Notes: generated by a model not told the origin, from the letters alone. Positions 23,153 to 36,720 are shown, numbered from the stretch's first letter. The stretch: DNA of 64,000 bases from Prostheceraeus crozeri (GCA_907163375.1 CAJQUW010002196.1:306001-370000); one strand, 5' to 3'. A program made the numbers and translations.

Positions 23153-23658
23153 GTAACGTAACGTTCGTCGTTCACTTCTACCTACAGATGGCGTATCACA
23201 ACTTACCATCACTGTTAAAAGAGAGTGGGAGAAAGTTGGATCAGTCAAAAAAATCAACGGATATCTCGAATCATGCCTTTAGGACGAATTGGTAATGTCA
23301 ATGGACAATAAGGGGTAGGCCACAAAATATTAGCTTCTAAAGACCCGTTGCTGTATCTAGCTTATCAGATTAAGAGATATAGTAGAATTGTGTGTGTGTG
23401 TGTTGGGACATTAAATACATGAAACATGCTGAGTGTGTATGTGACTCTGTGTGTGTGTATTGTGTGTGTGTGTTTAGTCAAATTTTAGGATGATCCACTT
23501 TTTATGAAACGGTAATGTAGTTCATTTTTGGATGATGATTAACTTTTCTCCACTCTCTCTTATTTAAACAGTGACGTAGTTGTGATGCTCGCGTGTGCTG
23601 TGTGTAGCGTGAACACGCGTGTAGATGTGAGGAACACGGTAAACGAACGTTACGTTTT
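23153..23658. mobile_element. MITE-like element with inverted ends
   Basis: AACGTAACGTTCGT at 23155-23168 is repeated inverted at 23643-23656. A second inverted pair follows inside (CATCACTGTTAAAAGAGAG against CTCTCTTATTTAAACAGTGA). The interior carries the reverse complement of the 20676-20935 piece (near 23228-23530) and short TG microsatellites. There is no coding capacity. Confidence 0.6.
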
Positions 23659-24705
23659 AGAATACTCCAATACATTTTCTAGGGGTTCAGATCAGGGAGA
23701 ACGTGCTGGCAAGATAATGTCCTAATCCTAATGAGAATGATAAGTTGACTCTACTACTCCTGTGACACGTAGCAATTATCATCCATAAAAAATAACAAGT
23801 CCTGGATCACCAAGTTGATTGTCATTTGGCCAATGTTCATTCGGTAAAAACATTCACATAGCGTTTCAGAAACTCATGGTTCCTTGCTGTATGTGGAACG
23901 TCTTCTACGATAAGAGGACTTTGGAATATAGAACGAGTCATTAGTGCAGCATCTCAGTTAACCGAGGTGACTAGAATTCAACACTTTAACCACCTCTCCC
24001 GTCTCAAAATTAGGCGGTCTATACGTTTTGGATGTTTTGCGTGGACCTCCAGAGCCTGTGTACGACGAGTCGAATATTCATCATTATGCCATCGATTGCA
24101 CTTGTGTGTAAAGGACAATTTAGTCGATTGCTTGTAGCTTCGCAAGAAAACACTGACACTTTGCCTTTTGTGAATGCGATCTCGTTATTGTTCATTTGTG
24201 CTTTGTATGTTTTCAAACGGTAAGGAGTTAGATTTCTAGCTGAAAGCAATCAGGACTGCTGACAAGACACCACCGCCAACGAAGTACAGGAAGTATGGTG
24301 TGTGTGTGTGTGTGTGATCACATTGTAGCAGTGTATATTTTGTTGTATGAATATTGTTAGCTACACTGGCTATGATTGACCGATTTTCTTTATTTTTGTT
24401 TTGCTTGATAGCTTTTGGCTTGTAGAACAACATATTACATAACAAAGGAAACAAATGTAATTTTATAAGAGATGAGGAATTGTTTTTGTAACATTGCTAA
24501 TGAAGGATCAAATTATCTACTACTTTTTTTTCTATAACAGGAAAACAACTCAATATTCATGCTTGAAATTTCCAACAATGATATTAGTAAGCACAACTGA
24601 CATATCTTCCAAATTTCAGAGAAATTCGTTCAGTTTGGCGGAGTTAGACAAAGTTGAAGTTAAGGCGATGTTTAAGGGTGATCCATTTTTTATGAAACAA
24701 TCTGT
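23650..24705 (-). pseudogene. Tc1-like transposase relic, minus strand
   Basis: Minus strand order: a terminal motif GTTTCATAAAAAATGGATCA near 24700, then non-coding DNA, then a helix-turn-helix-like peptide (HRWHNDEYSTRRVHRLWRST near 24040-24100). From about 23870 to 23660 follows NEHWPNDNQLGDPGLVIF, FMDDNC and, in other frames, LPDLNP with a trailing ENVLEYSK. These match the second catalytic Asp region and the PDLNPIEN-type motif of Tc1 transposases. Several frameshifts and stops are present. Confidence 0.65.
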
Positions 24706-24984
24706 ATATGAATTAGTAGAAGTAGAAGCACAGAATAAAACAGGTTCGTTCCTTTCTGTCTGACTAGAAAAGGATGCATTGGAACATGTAACGCTTAATG
24801 AAATGGCACAAATCTGCCATGAAGCTGACGGCAAATTAAAAAACTCAGAGTGTAGGTAAAGGTTTTGTGTAATATAGAATTACGCACATCAATCGCACCC
24901 ATTTTCTACTTAGTTGCACATGTAAAAGTTTCTGGAATGTGTTGGAGAGATAGATATGTAGAGATAATGTGCTCTATGTTGTGT

Positions 24985-25090
24985 CGCACGCGCGCGCACT
25001 GCGCGTCCCGCGGTTTATGTCACAACGTAGTTCCCCCGGATGTGCCGCCCTTGTGTCAATTTCATTTCGGCACTTCCGCGCCAAAATGAG
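24985..25090. other. Local CpG-rich patch
   Basis: A short GC-rich patch (GCGCGCGCACTGCGCGTC) in otherwise AT-rich DNA. It may be a promoter-like island or the end of an element. Apart from this patch, 24720-25980 holds nothing else I recognise. Confidence 0.3.
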
Positions 25091-25989
25091 AACAATTATT
25101 TCTTGTTTAATGTGATGATATAATACCATTAGCAATCGAAACAGGAGCAGTCAGTTCAGAGAGAGATGTACGCGAAAATTGTCGTGAAAGTTTCGTCACT
25201 GTTAATCAACCGATAACGCAGCAAAGGAGGGACGCATGGGATGTCAAGTTCTACAGAGATGTTGTGATCGTTGTTCGTGCGTACTGCTAACTTTCTTAAT
25301 AATGATCGGAAAGACCTACATTATCGAGAAAACGTTTGCGCATGATCTGAATTCTATCCAATCTGCAGGGAGGAATCGTGGAGAATCGGAGCTTTTGAAG
25401 ATTTCACAGTAATCCCAGCAAGACGACCGACACACTCGCTTTTTATCCTATCTCTGTAAGGATATCAAAAATTTCTTTTTACCCACTAAGTAAGTTCCGG
25501 CATATGCTGTCGTTATTGAATTGTTTGCCTCAGTTACACTAGCAGAGTGATACGGCTGTAAACAATAGAATCTGTAAGTGTCAAAATTCTCTTCAATTCT
25601 TTTTACTGTAATATAAACGAATGCTTTTGCGCAATGGCCATATTGGTAGGCCTACATTTTTCGTGAAATTCATTTATTTATTGCTTGCATATAAGCTCAT
25701 GTATGTATTACTCATGAAATAAATAATGAAACCAACTCTCATTGACTTGAATGAAAGTTTGTTTCATTTTTTCTATGGTTTGAGATGATATACTCGCATT
25801 CTATGTATTCACCATTGAACTCCATATGATAAGGGAAAATGATATAGGACCATCAAATTTCAATATTTGATATTGTATCCACAGTAACAGCTAGAAGTTG
25901 ACAGAATATACCACCTAACTGCTGACCAGATTTGACTTATGAAATGCGCGCACGTTAACTTTACCAGGAGGATGGCAATTGGGATGATG

Positions 25990-27000
25990 CGTGTGGTTAG
26001 CAAAGTTCTAAAACTGTTGCGAAAGAATTGAAAATTTCAAGGGCGTTGTTATGGAGGTGGTGGTGTCGTTGGAAAGCAGTATGGAATAAATGTTGGAAAA
26101 GAAGCTCACGCGAGACACGGCGCTCTCCGTCACAAGGGTATCATCAAGCGGACAGATGCACGCTTAGTTTTAGATGCTAAAAGAAAAGTTTTGTGTCCGT
26201 CCGAAGCTAATTGTGTATGGAAGGTTGCTGGGAACGTTGCCTTGTAGCGTTCGAACTGCATATCGATGATTGCGGAAAGAGCTGGTATACAGTCTCGGGA
26301 CGACCGCTGTGGAGAATTACGTTGAGCCTGGAACATCGAAGGGAGGCGAGTGGACGTGGTGTCAAGGGTCATCAGGCGTGGAGTGACAGTCAGTGGGAAC
26401 GTGTGCTCTGGACTGATGATCGAGGTTTACTAGCGATTTCAACGATTGGTCGGATCCGTGTTCATCGCTTGCCAAGTGATCGATTTGCTCCTGTTTCGTC
26501 AAAGTAAACGACCGGTACGGCGCGCGCGGTAGTGTCTTGGTTTAGGACCGAGGTATCTGGGCAAAATGGAAAAACACAGCATCGTAGTGTATGGAAACAG
26601 TGACAGGACATGTGATTTGCCGACGAGATCGTGACAACGGTCGTGGTTCCAGCAGAGTGACATAGAATCAATTGATTTTTTCAAGGGATGTCAACGCAAG
26701 GCCCCATCGCGCTTCAGTGGTCTATAACATGGTGTTAGAGATAGCGGAATCCCAACATTGGAATGGCCCTCACGTTCTCCGACCTCTCACCATCGGAGCA
26801 CTGCTGGATGAACTTGGTCGCAGAGAGAGGGAGATGTAGTGTAAAACCACCCCCGTGTCTTTGAAGATGTTGCCGACAGACTGATCGAGCAGTGGGATCC
26901 TCTTTACCATGGCATTAATCCAGCGACTGTGCTCATCCATGCCCTCCGCATCGATGCTGCATTGATGCTAGCGGTGGTCACACCGCTTTATAACTTAAGT
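25990..27000 (+). pseudogene. Tc1-like transposase relic, plus strand
   Basis: Read across frames: VAKELKISRALLWRWW (helix-turn-helix), QWERVLWTDDRGLLAI (first catalytic Asp, usually WTDES), GRIRVHRLPSDRFAP, then IPTLEWPSRSP, DELGRRERGRCSVKPP, VFEDVADRLIEQWDPL and a degenerate GHTRY-like end at LAVVTPLY. The order and spacing fit a full-length Tc1-family transposase of about 340 residues. Many frameshifts and stops make it inactive. It is a different subfamily from the relics at 21 and 24 kb. Confidence 0.8.
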
Positions 27001-27009
27001 TGATAAATT

Positions 27010-29850
27010 CATGAGTTTCAAATTAAATGTTTTTGAGGTAAAGCATTCGAGTTCTCCTTTTCAAACACCAAACAAACGTACAGTACAACCAAGTTTAAGT
27101 CATAAGTAATCATATCAGGACTTGTTTCATTCTTTTTTGTTCTCTGATTTTATGTTGTGTTAGATGACACTCATACGAGTATATCGCTTTACGCTCAAGT
27201 TTCGCGTCGTGATTAAATTGGACTATATCAAAATCAGTCTGGTACAAGATGAAAGCTCAATTATTCTTGTTGAACGAATGATTGGCGTTCATTATTAAAT
27301 TGCATTCATTCGCTCTGCCAGCAGTTACTATCAGAATGCGGCACGTCAATAAGAAACTTCAACATGGATTAACACCATGTCGTTATGGTGAGCTATTACA
27401 ATTCTATTTGCAGTTCGACATTGACACCAAAAATAGAGTGGCACTCTCTCTCGAGCGTTACAGTAGTGTTTGATTGACTTAAAATATCACAACTGTTTTA
27501 AGAGTCTAGACAGTACACAGACAGGTCAAAAATGGAACTTCTATACTAGGGTGCACTGTGCAATGCATGCAAGTCAACATTTTAGTGTGATTTGCAATTA
27601 ACATTATTATCACTATTATTTATGGATGATGCATTCGAAATATCTTTGATTCATCGTCCAATGATATTTACAAAAATTTTACTCTCAAAGTTAAAAATTT
27701 GTGCTCATTAAGAGGCGAGAATCTGCGAGTATCAAAGCTACGTATCTCGAGGCCGAATAAGAGGTGAGAAAATGAATACGAGGTGATTGGACATTTATCT
27801 CCATAAAATCAGGGGATAAAACATAATTTATTTCACGATTCCTAGCTACAACAATTCGTGTTAGATACATTCATGTTTTCTATTTTTGTGATAACATAGA
27901 TAGATATAGTATAGAGATATTAGTGTAGAGATAACCGGTGTTCTTATCACGCTCGACGCTGTCTCGCGCTCAACTCGCTCACAGCGTGTTGAGAGAGACT
28001 AAATTAATTGACGTGACCTCTTCCCTTCCCTCCCCACTCCCGCTTCCCCCCGCCCTCTTCCTCGCTAGTGTGTTAAGTGTAATTGAAATTAAAAGTGTAA
28101 TTAATTGAAGTGGAATGTGATATTTTGGCATGTGTTCTTATAATTCCAAGTCTGATTCAAAATTTTGCATGTATGAATATGAATTGCGGTTAGCAACTCT
28201 TGGAAGACATGCTTGTACTGTTTGATCGTGCCCCAAATAATCTTTGTGTTAGACTTACAGAGAAGTTTCCCAGTTTTCGGGGTGAATGCAACTCTAATTT
28301 GTGCATAAGCAAAATATCATAGACAAGGCAGTCTGTGGACTATCCGATCACCTGATCATAACCAATGCTGATACCACGTCATCTACTTGCTGCTCTTTCA
28401 TCTTATAATTCATTCTAGTCGGCTCCAGGAGCGATTGATGACTCACAAGTCTTCGACCCTCTGGGTGTGTATAGATTCCTCCTAAGCATGTGGATGTTTG
28501 TCCCCAGCGAATCTTACACTAAAGTTCTACGTTCTGGCTAAAGCTCGCAAGTGGATCTTTGTGCTACAGGGAATCTACAGAAAATCCAACTGTGCCACCA
28601 ATGTCATGTTTCAGTCATATGCGCTCTGATCGATCCGTTGTGTGTCATACGCGTACCATGATTCTTGCAATATCCCAAAGCGCCTGGTGGGACAAATTTA
28701 CAAGATTCGAGAGAAGATGTTTTTTGGAGTTGGAGGGACGATACTTTCACCACGTTTCTGGCTGCCGTTCAGTCGTCTTGCAAGAGGTTTTTTTCGCTGG
28801 TCCATAGTGGCATGGTGGATTAATCCTCTCGGGAGCTCGTCGTCCACAGGGGATGCTTTCGAGAACGAGGAATAAGCTGGCACTCTGCCCGCCAAGTCAG
28901 AAGACGAAACGATTTTATTATTCTTTTACAAGTTTGCTTTTACTGTTAAATAATCTCTATATTCACTTCGCGCTGTTTGATGACCGTAATATTTTTTTTT
29001 TTATTTTATTACATGAATGTCAGCGTTCACTGTTTGCCAATTGTGAAAGTCAAAAATAAAGAAATTATTTATTATAAAGATTAGACTGGAAACATGAGTA
29101 AATATGCGGATGAAATACGATGTGCAAAAATTTTGCCAATATAAAAAAGCAGTTGTGAGATTGTTGAATTCAAACCTTTGGTCGCCTTATCACCTATTGT
29201 GTGCTGTGAAGGCGGTGAATACTCAGCAGAGTGAAGCAAATAAAAGTAAACAGGGATTGTTATCGTTGTGCCTGAATAAGTGTTATCGCGCTCATCACAT
29301 TACATGTAAGTGATGTAATTTGCTCTGCTTGATCATACTTCACGAGTCTTTGACCTTTGTCTCAAAGTTATTTAGCAATTGTTTTAGTTAATTTTGCTAA
29401 ATTCTTGAAGCATTGTTCAAGTTCAATTTTGCTAATGGGTTCTATCACTTGAAACCATGTTTTATAATGGTTTAGGTGGCAGCATTTCAGTAAGATTATT
29501 GATATAACGTGCTACGATAGTGAATCGCAACCCGTTGAAGATTTCATTGTTTTAGACCATGATCTTAGTTCGGAAATTAAAAAATTTTTCAAAGCATACA
29601 AAACAAATTCAAAGCAAAATTAACAATTATTCTATACAAAAAGAGTGAAAAGTGTATAAGATGACATATTGTTTGACCCATCGGTTCCGGGTAAGCTTTG
29701 TAAATTTCTGGATTGTCAAGAATTGGTAGCTAGGACTACAATAACCCAAAAAGATGTCACCTTTTAGTATAGCCAAGATATATTACATATCTAAATCCTC
29801 TTACCATACTTTGTTATAACCTTTGCTCACTTCTTTCATGTATGAGGCGG
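27010..29850. other. No gene recognised
   Basis: Contains a pyrimidine-rich tract at 28018-28071 and an unremarkable 77-codon frame at 28642-28875 followed by an AATAAA-like signal near 29054. That combination could be the 3' end of a gene, but there is no family support. Confidence 0.3.
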
Positions 29851-29859
29851 TGTTCTAAT

Positions 29860-31070
29860 GAAACCGTTCGCATATACTGTATTTGTATGAATAGCAAGCA
29901 GACATAGTAAAAGGCAATATATTAGTAGCAATGTGTATATTAACACGAAAACAGAAGCAACAATCAAAAAAAAGTCTCCGTTGAACTTCCGCAACTTGTC
30001 CCATTGCTTGGGTAGGCGTTGAATTCCGTCGGCCAAAGAAGGACTTCGGTTGTCCTTGAACCAACCCTATCAGCTGTCTTTATTCTTCGTCTGATCGGAA
30101 TCGCTTTTTGTTCCTTGGAAACTTATTCAGGGGATCAAAAAATGTTGGAATAAAAAAAATTTTTCCACCCCCAAAAACCCAAGGTGAAAGGTCCAGAACT
30201 GTATGCTGGTTGTTCAAAACTTTACAAACGCTTCCTTGCCAATGGTAGTTGGTCGACTTCGTAACGTTTGTGGTCTTGCGTTGTCGTGAAGAAGATGACA
30301 CCTGAAGAACAACATTACCCGGTCGCTTGATCTTTACCGCCTGGTGAAGCTTGTCCAAAGTCTCGGTTATACCGCTGCGAATTGATTGTTTCGTTGGGTT
30401 CAAGAAAACTCGAGGAGCAGCGAGCGAGGCCCTGAATATCGAAAGAACACAGTGGAGCATCACATTCCCTGCAGATTGTTGCACTCGGAATTCTTCGGCT
30501 TGGGTGAACTTGGATGCTTTCCAATACATGCTGCTTCTGTTCTGTTCGGCTCGAATGATGGCACAGTCTCGTCTTCCAGCCACAATCGCACGCTCTAGCT
30601 AAGAATGCTAATTCTCGGTATTGACGGAGTCAGGTGTTCCAAAACTGAGTGTTTCTCCAATCTTTCCGTGTGGGTTCTTCAGTAAGCATTCGAGGCAAAT
30701 ATTGAGAGCAAACTTGTGTACTGCTACTTTTCCTTCACGATGGTATGCATTGCGCCTAATTGAGACATTGAAAGTCATCTGCCCAGATCTCTAATGCTTT
30801 CGTCGACGATCGGGATCTTGACTGCGGTATCGATGGTCTCCAGTCACACTTTATGCGCCTCGTCCAGGACGTGGCAAATCAAGATGTTTCAGGTCGCCCC
30901 TCTCGAAACTTCCTTGTCCACTCTGTGGTCTTTGAAACAGCTCACATCTTGTATACTGATTGCCAGTTATGCTGGTTGATCTCTGCTGGCTTGCATCCTT
31001 CTGAAGTCAGGAATTGAATAAACCGCTCTTGGACTTCTTTGGACGGACTTTCTACCATGACGACATTTCC
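29860..31070 (-). pseudogene. Mariner transposase relic
   Basis: Minus strand, in shifting frames: VQERFIQFLTSEGCKPAEIN, HNWQSVYKM, KFREGR, RMLTEE, then EQKQHVLESIQVHPS, a frame with FTQAEEFRVQQSAGNVMLH, FLEPNETINSQRYN, LDKLHQAVKIKRPGNV, NVTKST and RSDEEVK, and a C-terminal GIQRLPKQWDKLRKFNGDFF. This is the mariner type related to the transposase part of SETMAR, with an N-terminal paired HTH and a D,D34D domain. The longest surviving frame is 167 codons (30080-30583). Possible terminal repeats around GTTATAA lie near 29810 and 31126. It is dead through many indels. Confidence 0.85.
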
Positions 31071-31589
31071 TCGTCATTAACCGTTGAACAAACAGTTAAA
31101 CTTGATGAACAAACACATTGTCCGATGTTATAAAGCACTGAATAATACTCCACAGGTCTGCTTTGATTAATTGGTCATGCATGAGCCGCTAGATAAGTCG
31201 AACGGGTTTCATTTGAGCACGCCTTAGTTATATCTAAGGTGTTTTATTTTGAAGCATCCTGCATCGTTTTATAAACTATCAATTGTCCACTGATCCAAAG
31301 CTACAAAGAAATTAATATCATGCAGACAAAAGATTAATTTTCATCTTTGAGGGAATTTTTTGGATGTTGGTCAATGTACATGGTGAGATGCATTGTGCAG
31401 TTGGAATGTTAGTTGAAAAGTCTTGTCTCTTAGATGCATCAATAATTTTCATGGTGAGTTTTAATTCAAACCAGCAAAGACAACGTCACGTCAAACACAG
31501 TGGTCACTAGTTACATGTATGTTATAGTGTAGCGCTTTCTCCCTCCATCGAGAAACATATCAACAGTCAGCTCTGTAATTTGTAAAGGG

Positions 31590-31611
31590 TGTTGAGAGGA
31601 GAGAGAGAGAT
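31590..31611. repeat. Short GA microsatellite before LINE copy A
   Basis: GAGAGGAGAGAGAGAGA-type sequence immediately 5' of copy A. It is the first, shortest member of the microsatellite spacers in the LINE array and may be the original target. Confidence 0.8.
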
Positions 31612-31636
31612 TTTTTGCAAAAACACATTTCTTGAC

Positions 31637-31704
31637 ATCGGAGGTCGGTTAGTATTACTATCCATGCATTGCTGTTAAAATCCTTTTTCCTTACATCATT
31701 TCAG
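31637..31704 (+). promoter_or_regulatory. 5' UTR copy of the LINE 3' UTR module (copy A)
   Basis: Begins ATCGGAGGTCGGTT and ends in a pyrimidine-rich stretch plus TTTCAG, matching 37271-37341 of the same copy (for example CATTGCTxTTAAAA). In the 3' UTR the CAG is followed by GTATAG; here it is followed by ACTCATC and the ORF1 start. The match stops exactly at CAG, as a splice junction would. Confidence 0.7.
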
Positions 31705-31724
31705 ACTCATCTCATAAAACGGTC

Positions 31725-32950
31725 ATGAAATGTGCGACAACAACACCCAATAACCAGTGCGCCAACCTATCCCCAATCTCCAGCATCAAACCGCCGTCAG
31801 ACTCGGTCAATTTGTGAAATCCCTGAGACGACCTTTGTGAAAAATTTTATGGGAATGGAACAGTGTAATGGACTCTGTGTTTGTGATCGAGTCTGGATGT
31901 TTAAGAAAGTGCAACAAGGTATTTGCACTTTGACTGCAGTGGACCTGCCCAATATTACGAGGTGTTGGTGTTTTTTTTAAGTACTGGAAAAGAAAGGACT
32001 TTATATACCCACAGAAAAGCTGGGTTGCTATGCTCTGCATGTATAGGGGGCGGGGGGGGGAAGCAACATGCGGAGATCACAAACGAAATTGGAAGATAGA
32101 ATTCAATTGGAAAAGATGAAAAGTCCTTTAGATGGCCAATGCACAGCTGCTCGATGGTATTACAAAAAACGACGTGATTATGTGCAGATAAAAAGGTAAA
32201 GCGAAATTAGCGCAACTAGTACAGGAAGTGAAGCAAAATGGAGGCGATAACACGAAGGTGAGACTGCAAAAGCGTGAACTAGAAGAGTATCTGCGGTTCA
32301 CGCAGTATGATGAAAGGCGAAGTGTACTTCTCACATTGCTCAGACGGGAAAAGTGAAGGGAGACGATAGGTTCATGGTTCTGACATTGAATTGTGTATGA
32401 ATCTCCAGCTAACTGAACATGAAGAAAGAGTAAAGAGCAAACCGAAACACAGAACAAAACAAAGAAGCGACAACACCAACAACAAGCAACAACTAGCCAA
32501 CAAAACGTACAGAGCCATCATAATGACACTACTCGAGAAAACAAAAGGAGATGAGGCCAAAAAAGTGAAAATTTGCTGTTTTGAAACATAAGAATGACGA
32601 TATTTCTACGAACGAACGACCTTGAAAACAATCGCGAATACCAACAAGCACCAATTCGCAACCATGCAATCGCACCTAATCATCAACCTTACCCAACAAC
32701 AAGACGATTCAGCGGGAGAAGCTTCCAAAACCATCAAAAAGGAGACCACCACCAAGTTTAATTCTTGTGGACGACTCGAACATATCGCTCGAAACTTGCA
32801 TCAGGCTCCGGACCCACCAAGGCAAAGATGATCAACACAACAACAGAAGCAATTAATACGCGACCAGAATCGTCCAACGTAACAACGCAATGCTTCACGT
32901 CACATCATTCAACATATCAACAAGATCCCCAATCATACCAACGGCCATAA
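31725..32950 (+). pseudogene. LINE copy A ORF1 remnant
   Basis: Aligns with ORF1 of copy E: a Pro/Gln-rich start (HPITSAPTYPQSP against NPITVQPSSPHQS), a Cys-bearing block (CNGLCVCDR) where the PHD finger should be, a charged coiled-coil-like middle, and a damaged CCHC knuckle (FNSCGRLEHIARNL at about 32760-32796). There are many frameshifts. Confidence 0.65.
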
Positions 32951-33099
32951 CCAACAAGCATTACCCATCTACGAACAAATTTCCTGTATCAAGGTATGAA
33001 GTATCCCACTTCCAAACATCCAACCAATGCAGCCTTTTCTTGTTTAGTCATAGATGACGAGCGAGTAGAACTGCTATATCAGGAGAAATAGTTGGTAAG

Positions 33100-36000
33100 A
33101 ATAACAATATGCTGAAAATATATATACTAAATAAACGGATTAAAGCAAAAACAAACTTCATGATTCTGATATGATGTGATGATATACAAGATGCGATTAT
33201 AATATGTATTTAAACCGGAAACACACTTAATGAGGACGCACGTCTACAAATTTATCGATAAACAGATTGATGTTACTAGAAACTTGTAGTAAAATTAAAA
33301 ATAATTTCGGGTAGAACAGATTAAGGGGATCAGCTTAATCATAAAATTATGAAGAAGCAAACCTCAATATAGAGGAAAAAATAAACTGAAAATGGAGACA
33401 TGATAATAATCAAAATGTTGAAACCCTCAATGGAAAGATCTTAAAAGAAATATAATAATTCTATGCTAAACCGAGAAAGCAGAGATTCAAAATATCCGGA
33501 CAATAATTATCTAAATTCGCATTATAAGATTATATAAAAGGATTTAAGATGAAAACCATAATTAATTGGGAATCTTATAACACAGGATGGTCAATTGAAT
33601 ACAATAACACATGAATCTCCCCACCCGACGATCATAAGATCAAATCAGTAAATAAACAAGGCAGAGAACTGATTGATTCTGCAGACGAGAAACTCGCTTA
33701 TAATAGCTAAATGGCAGATATGATAAAGGAAAGCATAATAGCTGTAAATTCAAAAGAAAAAGAAATATAAATCAGGTTATCGATTACTTGATCATATCAA
33801 AGAATCTTGATAGAAAAATAAAAGCCTTTGAAATAACAGGTCCTGCGAATCTTCGAGATTACAGTAGAACACACACAGACCATAAGCGCGCGAGCGTAAT
33901 CAGATGTGTAAAATAACCACATCTCTAAACGAGAGCGTGATTAAAAACTACAAGTAAGCTTGCGCAACGCCGCGCGCGACACAACAAACCGCGAAACTAT
34001 ATACACGCACGCACCATCACCAACGCGCAATTCAACTTGCGTCATCAAACTATGATCCATGCAAGCTCCAAGAAGCTGTACAAATGAAAAGTACTGAACT
34101 CTTTAAAAAAGGCGGGCGAGAGAGAAGATGCGAAATAATTTAGGAGAGAACAACAGAAATGGCGGTATCAGGGAAATGATAAATGCAAGTAAGATGTATA
34201 CCTAAAAGTAGAGACGCAAACAGAAAGAGTGGAGGGGCAGGGAATACTGGCGAAGGGAGGGAGGCAATAAATGTTTCGGCAAAGAACTATGCGGAAGCAG
34301 ACTGTCGAAAGAGGTATAAGCAAGACCAATGCGGAAGGAAAAGCCCTGAGCATACTTTGACTACAAAGAGTAAGAGGCAATAGAATGAGAAATGTCGTAG
34401 AAAAGAAAAAAAGAAATTTGCAGAGAATGAAATTATCAGAGCTACAAAATGTTTCTGAAAGTGCTAATAGAGTAACCGAGGGCAGAAGAATAGTAGGATG
34501 CTGAGATAAAGCAAAGCACCAACCAAGAAACAAAAAAGGCCAGATACTAAGAGAACCCCTGCTCAAAAAACTTATCAAAAAGGATGTAGTCAAGAACGAG
34601 AGCGTACCAACAATTGTGCATAAATTTAATAGTATCAGTAAGAGTGAAAGCGAGAATAAAATTTTCATCGCAGATGTACAAAGGATGCAAAGATCATCAG
34701 AGTAGGAGAGTGAAAATATCACAATAGAAGAGAATTGAAAAAGCAGTTCAATCTCCTAAGAAATTCAAAGACCAGGGTCCAATCAAATTGTATACGAGAA
34801 GATATAATATGAATAAGCACCAAAATCAAATACACAAACTAGCAACATTTTTTTCAATGCAAATTGGACAGTATATACATAACTTCACACACACCCTGAT
34901 GGAAATTTGAAGTTGGTCTCCACTTCCAGGATTTATAAAAAAGTGGGCAGATCAAACATGAAGCGAGCTTCATAACGTATTCCTAAATGAAATATCGTGC
35001 TGTGTAGAAAAGATGGATTTGTGACAAAAAATTAAAAGGAAAGATTAAACATGAGTGGATAGACCAAAAAAGTGCAAAATAATCCAAGAAATCCAGCAAA
35101 CTTAGTAGTTGTCTGAAACTCATACCACCAGGTAAGATAATACTGATATTACGAGAAATGGCATTCATATTTATAGAGCATATAGACAACCATTAGACCT
35201 ATCTTTAGCAGCGAGCCGTTGTTCAATATGGGGGGCCTTTATGGATTCAATTCGCCTAAGAAGAGTCTCTTAAGGGCGAATTAATAAAGATATGGGGGGT
35301 GTAGACGGAGGAGGGGGGGGGGGAGGTGGGGGGGTTAGGTGTACCGTGGGGTGGGAGAGGAGGAGGAAAATGCTAGGATTAAGTAAAAATGGAAATATAT
35401 GAGTGGATGTCAATGGATAAAAAGTGAAATTTTATGTTAATAACAATTGAATGTCCACAAGAACAAGCCTACACCACGTATTTATTTTCTGTGTACATTA
35501 ATGGATTACTATGTAAACTTGACAAAATAAATTAAATTGATCAGCTGAAATATTTGATTTGGAAACTGCTTCATTAATTTATCAGAAGAGTATGATATGC
35601 TAAATACTTCCCAAAATGAATAAGGTCAAACAACTAAAACTCATGAGCCTAGAATGGTTGTGATTGTGCTTGACATGACATGTAAAGAGAAGAACTATAA
35701 AAACAAAGCATTATGATTTTTAATGAAATGAATACCTATAAAGAATTATTGATAAATGAGGATAACTATCAAAACAGCATTGAAATTGTGGAAGAATAGA
35801 AGAGAGCATAGCGTATATGGAGTCGCGAAACAGACAGAAAACAAATAGAGGCCGGAAATAACAAAGAGAGAAAAGACATCAGTCTTACTTAAGCCGCTAC
35901 AAGCAGGTCAACGAATTGAGGTGCGAATGTAGAATCCAAATACTAAATGAAACTTTCAAATCAGAACATTGTCAAAAATGTGAAGATTAGCGGTTGTGAA

Positions 36001-36720
36001 CGACTCGTTTGGGGCGCAAAAATTGTGAATGACTAAGATAAAGTAATCATGCAATTTTATAAGAATTTCGATCATCTGCGAATTACAATACAACCGCAAC
36101 TATTTAATCATGTGTGGGTGAATTCGGGAATAAAACCTATGGAATTCTATTGCTAAATAAAGGCAGCGCCGCGCCAATTATTGTACCTTAAATTAGATAA
36201 ATAAAATGAGTCAAAGTGACAAATTACTAAAATTTTCACATCAATAAATAGCAGAGCATAAACTTAGAAGAAAAACAGGCCGTAATACTTGGTGTTATAA
36301 AAGTAATAAGCTGATTGGGATGAAAATTCAATTTAAAAAATATTCCAAAATTTAAATCCCATGACAAAAAAATGCAAGAGCTACTACTATCAAACGAATT
36401 CTTCGAGTACGACAGCTATACGTAGACATCGATGCTAAACAGGCTAAAAAATAGCAACAATAGTGACTAGGGTCGAGTATATTTAGAATTGAGTGTAATT
36501 TCATGTACAAACTGCGAACAGTATTTATGTCTAGTCGCAAGATAAAATGCAGTGCGAAGGAAACGATATTCACGAAAATACGAGACAGTAATCATAGCGT
36601 CTTCAAGGGCGAGCAAGAAAGTGTGGTGAGCACATACGCAAAATCGAGCAGTACTCCCTAAGTGATTCAAGATATTAAATTTTGGCTGAAAACGTAATAA
36701 CAGAAGGACACACAAGGTCA
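33100..36720 (+). pseudogene. LINE copy A ORF2 remnant
   Basis: Nucleotide-level matches to copy E ORF2. The endonuclease start is at about 33110 and the NKQGREL block at 33650. The block equivalent to KSSGPDEIVYE is at about 34750, and the GEFGAKPMEFYC-like block is at 36110-36150. The frame is shattered. A GC/CpG-rich insertion (33870-34030) and a G-rich block (35215-35370) interrupt it. Confidence 0.7.

Noticed and set aside
23391-24316. TG/GT dinucleotide runs as regulatory Z-DNA
   Set aside because: Short (about 20 bases) and common; nothing else points to regulation.
28559-28895. Overlapping 65-82 codon frames on both strands
   Set aside because: No conserved motif and no consistent exon structure; kept only as part of an unassigned stretch.
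34168-34722. 184-codon minus-strand frame
   Set aside because: Ser/Leu/Phe-rich shadow opposite the A-rich ORF2 remnant of LINE copy A.
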